A stretch of 64,000 nucleotides of DNA. It comes from Macrostomum hystrix (Eukaryota; Platyhelminthes; Macrostomidae). The position numbers and the translations under genes are program-made. A model generated the notes under the pieces. The model was not told where the DNA came from. It saw only the letters and a list, made by a program, of their open reading frames with translations, and did not search any database. Shown one piece after another: positions 60,575 through 64,000 of this stretch (the stretch's first letter is position 1; each line of letters begins with the position of its first letter). Location: contig CATNEN010000001.1 of the NCBI GenBank assembly GCA_950097015.1, forward strand, positions 23,564,501-23,628,500. Direction: 5' to 3'.

Positions 60575-61365
60575 GGCACTGAACCATTCAGAACCGGAAC
60601 CAAATCATTCCGAAACGGAACCAAACCATTCAAAAACGGAACCAAACCATTCAGAAACGGAACCAAACCATTCTGAAACGGAACCAAATCATTCAGAAAC
60701 GGAACCAAACCATTCAGAAACGGAACCAAATCATTCAGAAACGGAACCAAACCATTCAGAAACGGAACCAAATCATTTAGAAACGGAACCAAACCATTCA
60801 GAAACGGAACCAAATCATTCAGAAACGGAACCAAATCATTCAGAAACGGAACCAAATCATTTAGAAACGGAACCTAAACCATTCAGAAACGGAACCAAAT
60901 CATTCAGAAACGGAACCAAATCATTCAGAAACGGAACCTAAACCATTCAGAAACGGAACCTAAACCATTCAGAAACGGAACCAAATCATTCAGAAACGGA
61001 ACCAAACCATTCAGAAACGGAACCAAACCATTCAGAAACGGAACCAAATCATTCAGAAACGGAACCAAATCATTCAGAAACGGAAACAAACCATTCAGAA
61101 ACGGAACCAAATCATTCAGAAACGTAACCTAAACCATTCAGAAACGGAACCTAAACCATTCAGAAACGGAACCAAATCATTCAGAAACGGAACCAAATCA
61201 TTCAGAAACGGAACCAAACCATTCAGAAACGGAACCAAATCATTCAGAAACGGAACCAAATCATTCAGAAACGGAACCAAATCATTCAGAAACGGAAACA
61301 AACCATTCAGAAACGGAACCAAATCATTCAGAAACGGAACTAAACCATTCAGAAACGGAATCAGA
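60575..61365. repeat. 21-bp minisatellite, ~37 copies
   Basis: The unit 'accattcagaaacggaacca' plus 'a' has an accatt/atcatt alternation and occasional 22-bp 'aacctaaacc' units. The long minus-strand frames (VPFLNGL/VPFLNDL repeats) come from the 21-bp unit. Confidence 0.95.
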
Positions 61366-61506
61366 CATGCGTAGTGTATTGAGAATGAGCCGTCGTTTTC
61401 ACAAAAGTGGAGATTGAATAAAATAATGCTTTAGTTAATAAAATCCAATCAATTATTGCTAACTTCTGCTTAATCTCCGAGTCCCAGACGAAACAACCAA
61501 TGGAAT

Positions 61507-63149
61507 TCAGCTGTTATTCAGCAGGTTGAGTACGATATTCAGGTACTCCGCTCGCACCCACAGGGTGTCCCAGTCGTAGAAGTTCCACGGATCCAGACGC
61601 TGAAGGCTGCGCGCGGACAGCAGGGTGTAGTTACGGTCGAGGAAGAACTGGACCAACCGGCTGTAGTGAGGCGTGCGGGACGCAGGCAAGGCAGCGTGGT
61701 TGCGCCACCACTCCATCTGCACTACGGCGAAGCGGCGCTGGTCGAACAGTCGCTTGCCAGTGTTCAGAAAGACGATCTCGCTGGTCTCGATGTCGATCTT
61801 GGCCACAACAAGATTGCTGCCTAGCAACGGCAGCAGGTCGTCAGCTTCAGCGGTCATCACCGGCACGGTGTCCGTGGCCCACACGCCGCCGTCCTTGCCG
61901 TCGAGTGTCTCGCCGCCAGCCCCGCCGACGTTACAGACGGCCTCGGGAAAGCTGAGGTAGCGCAGGCTGACCCGATCGGCGAAGTAGGCCCACACCAGGG
62001 TCAGGCGCGGGTCCTTTGTCGGCCACTGCATTGCCTGTGAAGCCAGGCGAAGGCGGGCCAGATTGCGCAGGTTGGCGTCCACAGCAACGGTTGTCAGGCC
62101 GGCGTCTCTGGCTGATAGGCTGTACACGCCGATGTTGCTGCCGACATCCAGAAATGTGACAGGCTGCTGGGCTGCAGCCAGGCCCAGTGTGACTTTGACT
62201 AGCTTGGTGACTAGCTCGGACTCCCAGCTGTGGCTGCTGGCCAAATTCGAAGAGATCGAGTCACCCGGATAGCCGAATATTGACACCCGGCGTCGAGTGG
62301 CCTCATTGTAGAGCTGGAGTGGCAGCGCAGCGGCTGAGACCTCCTGGGGTAAGAGGTTCGAGAGATCGGGGGTAAGAGGGATCAGGGATCGGAATCAGGG
62401 ATCAGGATCAGGGATCGGGATCAGGGATCGGGATCAGGGATCGGGATCAGGGATCGGGATCAGGGATCGGGATCAGGGATCGGGTTCAGGGACCGGAATC
62501 AGGGATCGGGATCAGGGATCGGGTTCAGGGATCGGGATCAGGGATCGGGATCAGGGATCGGGATCGGGATCAGGGATCAACGAATCCCAAAGGCATTTGG
62601 TTTTTTTACAAATTTTCAACGTTAAATATGTATCTTCTTTTTTAGTCATGCTGAGTTCTGAATGCGTTTTGTTTGCACAGCTGTGCTCACAAAGCTCGTG
62701 TAGCAATTAAGCAGGCATTGTTGCATGAGGCTACAGCACCTACTTATTGTAGCTACTGGGCTAGAATTATGAACTATCGTCAAAAAGAGACGTACCTGCA
62801 TCACCACTTTGGACAGGTTGACAGCCAGCCGGCACAGCGGAAAGCGACCTCCTAGAAGGCTGAACGCCAAGCTGCTTTCAGTGCCATCGGCTGGCTGACA
62901 CAGACTTCGCCGCAGTTCCTCGTCCTCCAAGAACTTCAGGCCAGTCAGCTCTCGGTAGCCTCTGCAACTGGATGTCGCTAAGGCACCTGACGAGGAATCA
63001 CCGAGCACAATGGCTGGCAGGAGTCGCTGCGTGGACCAGACCATTCGCAGCTGTGTCTGGCCCATCGCTGACACGAGTATTGCGATGGCAGCACAGAGGC
63101 CCAGGATGAACCACACTAGCGTAGATCGCCTGCAACTGGTCAGAGGCAT
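61507..63149 (-). CDS. FkbM-family methyltransferase, type II membrane protein
   Basis: Two exons, 63149-62796 (CAG|GTACGT) and 62343-61507 (acceptor 'cttaccccag', TGA), join in phase 0 to 396 residues. A short basic N-terminus (MPLTSCRR) precedes one hydrophobic segment (residues ~10-29, VWFILGLCAAIAILVSAMG). This predicts a signal anchor with the catalytic part in the secretory lumen, probably Golgi. Exon 2 holds the class I SAM-binding core: VTFLDVGSNIGVYSLSA, then VAVDA, and later VVAKIDIETSEIVFLNTG, the 'K-I-D-V/I-E' element of FkbM proteins. Met 63149 is chosen because it places the anchor near the N-terminus; the frame is open upstream to 63311. The substrate is unknown, and sugar or small-molecule O-methylation is the family expectation. 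The intron carries a 13-bp array next to the acceptor. Confidence 0.83.
62347..62580. repeat. 13-bp minisatellite, ~17 copies
   Basis: 'gggatcgggatca' and variants ('gggttca', 'ggaatca'), starting four bases from the acceptor of the FkbM exon 2. Confidence 0.93.
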
Positions 63150-64000
63150 CCTTGCTGGCTGCTGCAGTTGAAGTGTAAACTGTGTTTGATGTATGTGTTG
63201 CAGTGGCCTATAGCTGGAGTTAGTGTATTTACGGTCAGCAGAGACGAGGGGAAACTTGCTGGGCAAGAAGGCCTTGTGTGCACACTTTAGCCACTCCTTC
63301 CTCGGTCGCATATAGCCCTGTCCCTCCCTTTACCCTACCCCCATTCCCTACCCCCCTACTGTACTCGGGCAGGGCTTTAGCTTCAGCTGGGATGGGACAA
63401 CGCCATTGAAGAAGCAATTTTTCTTCTATCTCTCATTCGATTTGCAGATCTGCCTGTGCCCAAGCACTGCAGATTGTGAAGGGGCCAATGAACAAGCTGC
63501 TCTGAATGAATGAAATTGATTTTCATTTGTAATAGGCAAACTGTTTCTGTTGACTTATTATTTTAATGGATTTTTTAACTTACGTTTTCGTTGACTTTCG
63601 GTGACTCTCGGCTCGGGTGAATTTATTCAGCTTTAAATTGGGCTCCAACACTTAGTGTGTTAAAAAATATCTGGACATGGTATCAAGAAAATTCGGACGG
63701 ACATAGACATAGGACACAGTTAAACGTAGTATTTTGTCACTAATTGCTTAGCAAATAACCCGAATTAGGAAAGCAGTTTTTCAAATAATCTGCTAATATG
63801 GGTGGGGAAGGGAAGACAGAAAAAGAGAGGAAGGGGAGTGTTTTATACGGGCTCCAAGGAAAAAATATAAGCTAAATTGTACATAATACAGATGCTATTT
63901 TTAGAACTCTATGGTCTAGACTCTAGCCCTGTCCCAGGCGGAGGGGGAGGCGCGAGCTGAGCCAAGGCCCTAGCCAAAGAGTATCGAGGTCGCCTAGTAT
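63150..64000. other. Upstream flank of the methyltransferase gene; no gene recognised
   Basis: The 5' UTR and promoter of the minus-strand methyltransferase should lie here. A polypyrimidine patch at 63315-63360 and an A/G-rich patch at 63800-63840 are the only notable features. Confidence 0.4.

Overview
The window looks like nuclear DNA of an invertebrate animal, most likely a flatworm-like lophotrochozoan. Genes are split by GT-AG spliceosomal introns. Products are metazoan: a Cys-loop chloride channel, LRRC58, GINS4/SLD5, Mab-21/cGAS-like proteins and secreted Cys-rich proteins. tRNA-derived SINEs and a non-LTR retrotransposon relic are present. Roughly a quarter of the sequence is minisatellite, nearly every locus with its own unit. 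A genome such as Macrostomum lignano would fit, but the species is inference. All exon joins were made by eye from splice consensus and codon phase; no transcript or database was available.

Layout. 1-3.2 kb: no gene recognised. 3.2-9.5 kb (+): an ankyrin gene whose first exon carries a nonsense codon and three frame breaks, while five downstream exons are intact and phase-compatible. 10.6-14.7 kb (-): two tandem copies of a two-exon secreted 14-cysteine protein gene, followed by three tandem 235-bp copies of its promoter and signal-peptide region. 16.1-23.1 kb: two divergent ankyrin-Mab-21/cGAS-like nucleotidyltransferase genes. Their open frames diverge from the centre of a 12-bp palindrome, and they share a nearly identical ~600-bp tract in the last exon. 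23.1-31.1 kb: SINEs, a 73-bp repeat and a 3-kb 19-bp satellite. 31.1-42.9 kb (+): a complete ten-exon glycine/glutamate-type anion channel whose introns are packed with minisatellites. 43-47 kb: an AT-rich region without tandem arrays. 47-48.4 kb (+): LRRC58. 49.4-52.6 kb: a 35-bp satellite and a fold-back element. 52.7-54.1 kb (+): GINS4. 55.0-57.8 kb (-): an unrecognised three-exon acidic protein. 58.2-59.7 kb (-): a possible 69-residue two-exon gene. 60.6-61.4 kb: a 21-bp satellite. 61.5-63.1 kb (-): an FkbM-type methyltransferase with an N-terminal membrane anchor.

Themes. (1) Minisatellites repeatedly abut splice sites. In the channel gene a 53-bp unit duplicates the real exon end plus its donor about 21 times, and an 18-bp array appears to be translated. 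(2) The ankyrin-cGLR pair, with inverted arrangement and an apparent gene-conversion tract, is the best candidate for a little-described (possibly innate immune) locus. (3) The 14-Cys secreted family is unknown to me and is expanding locally. There is no operon-like functional link between the genes.
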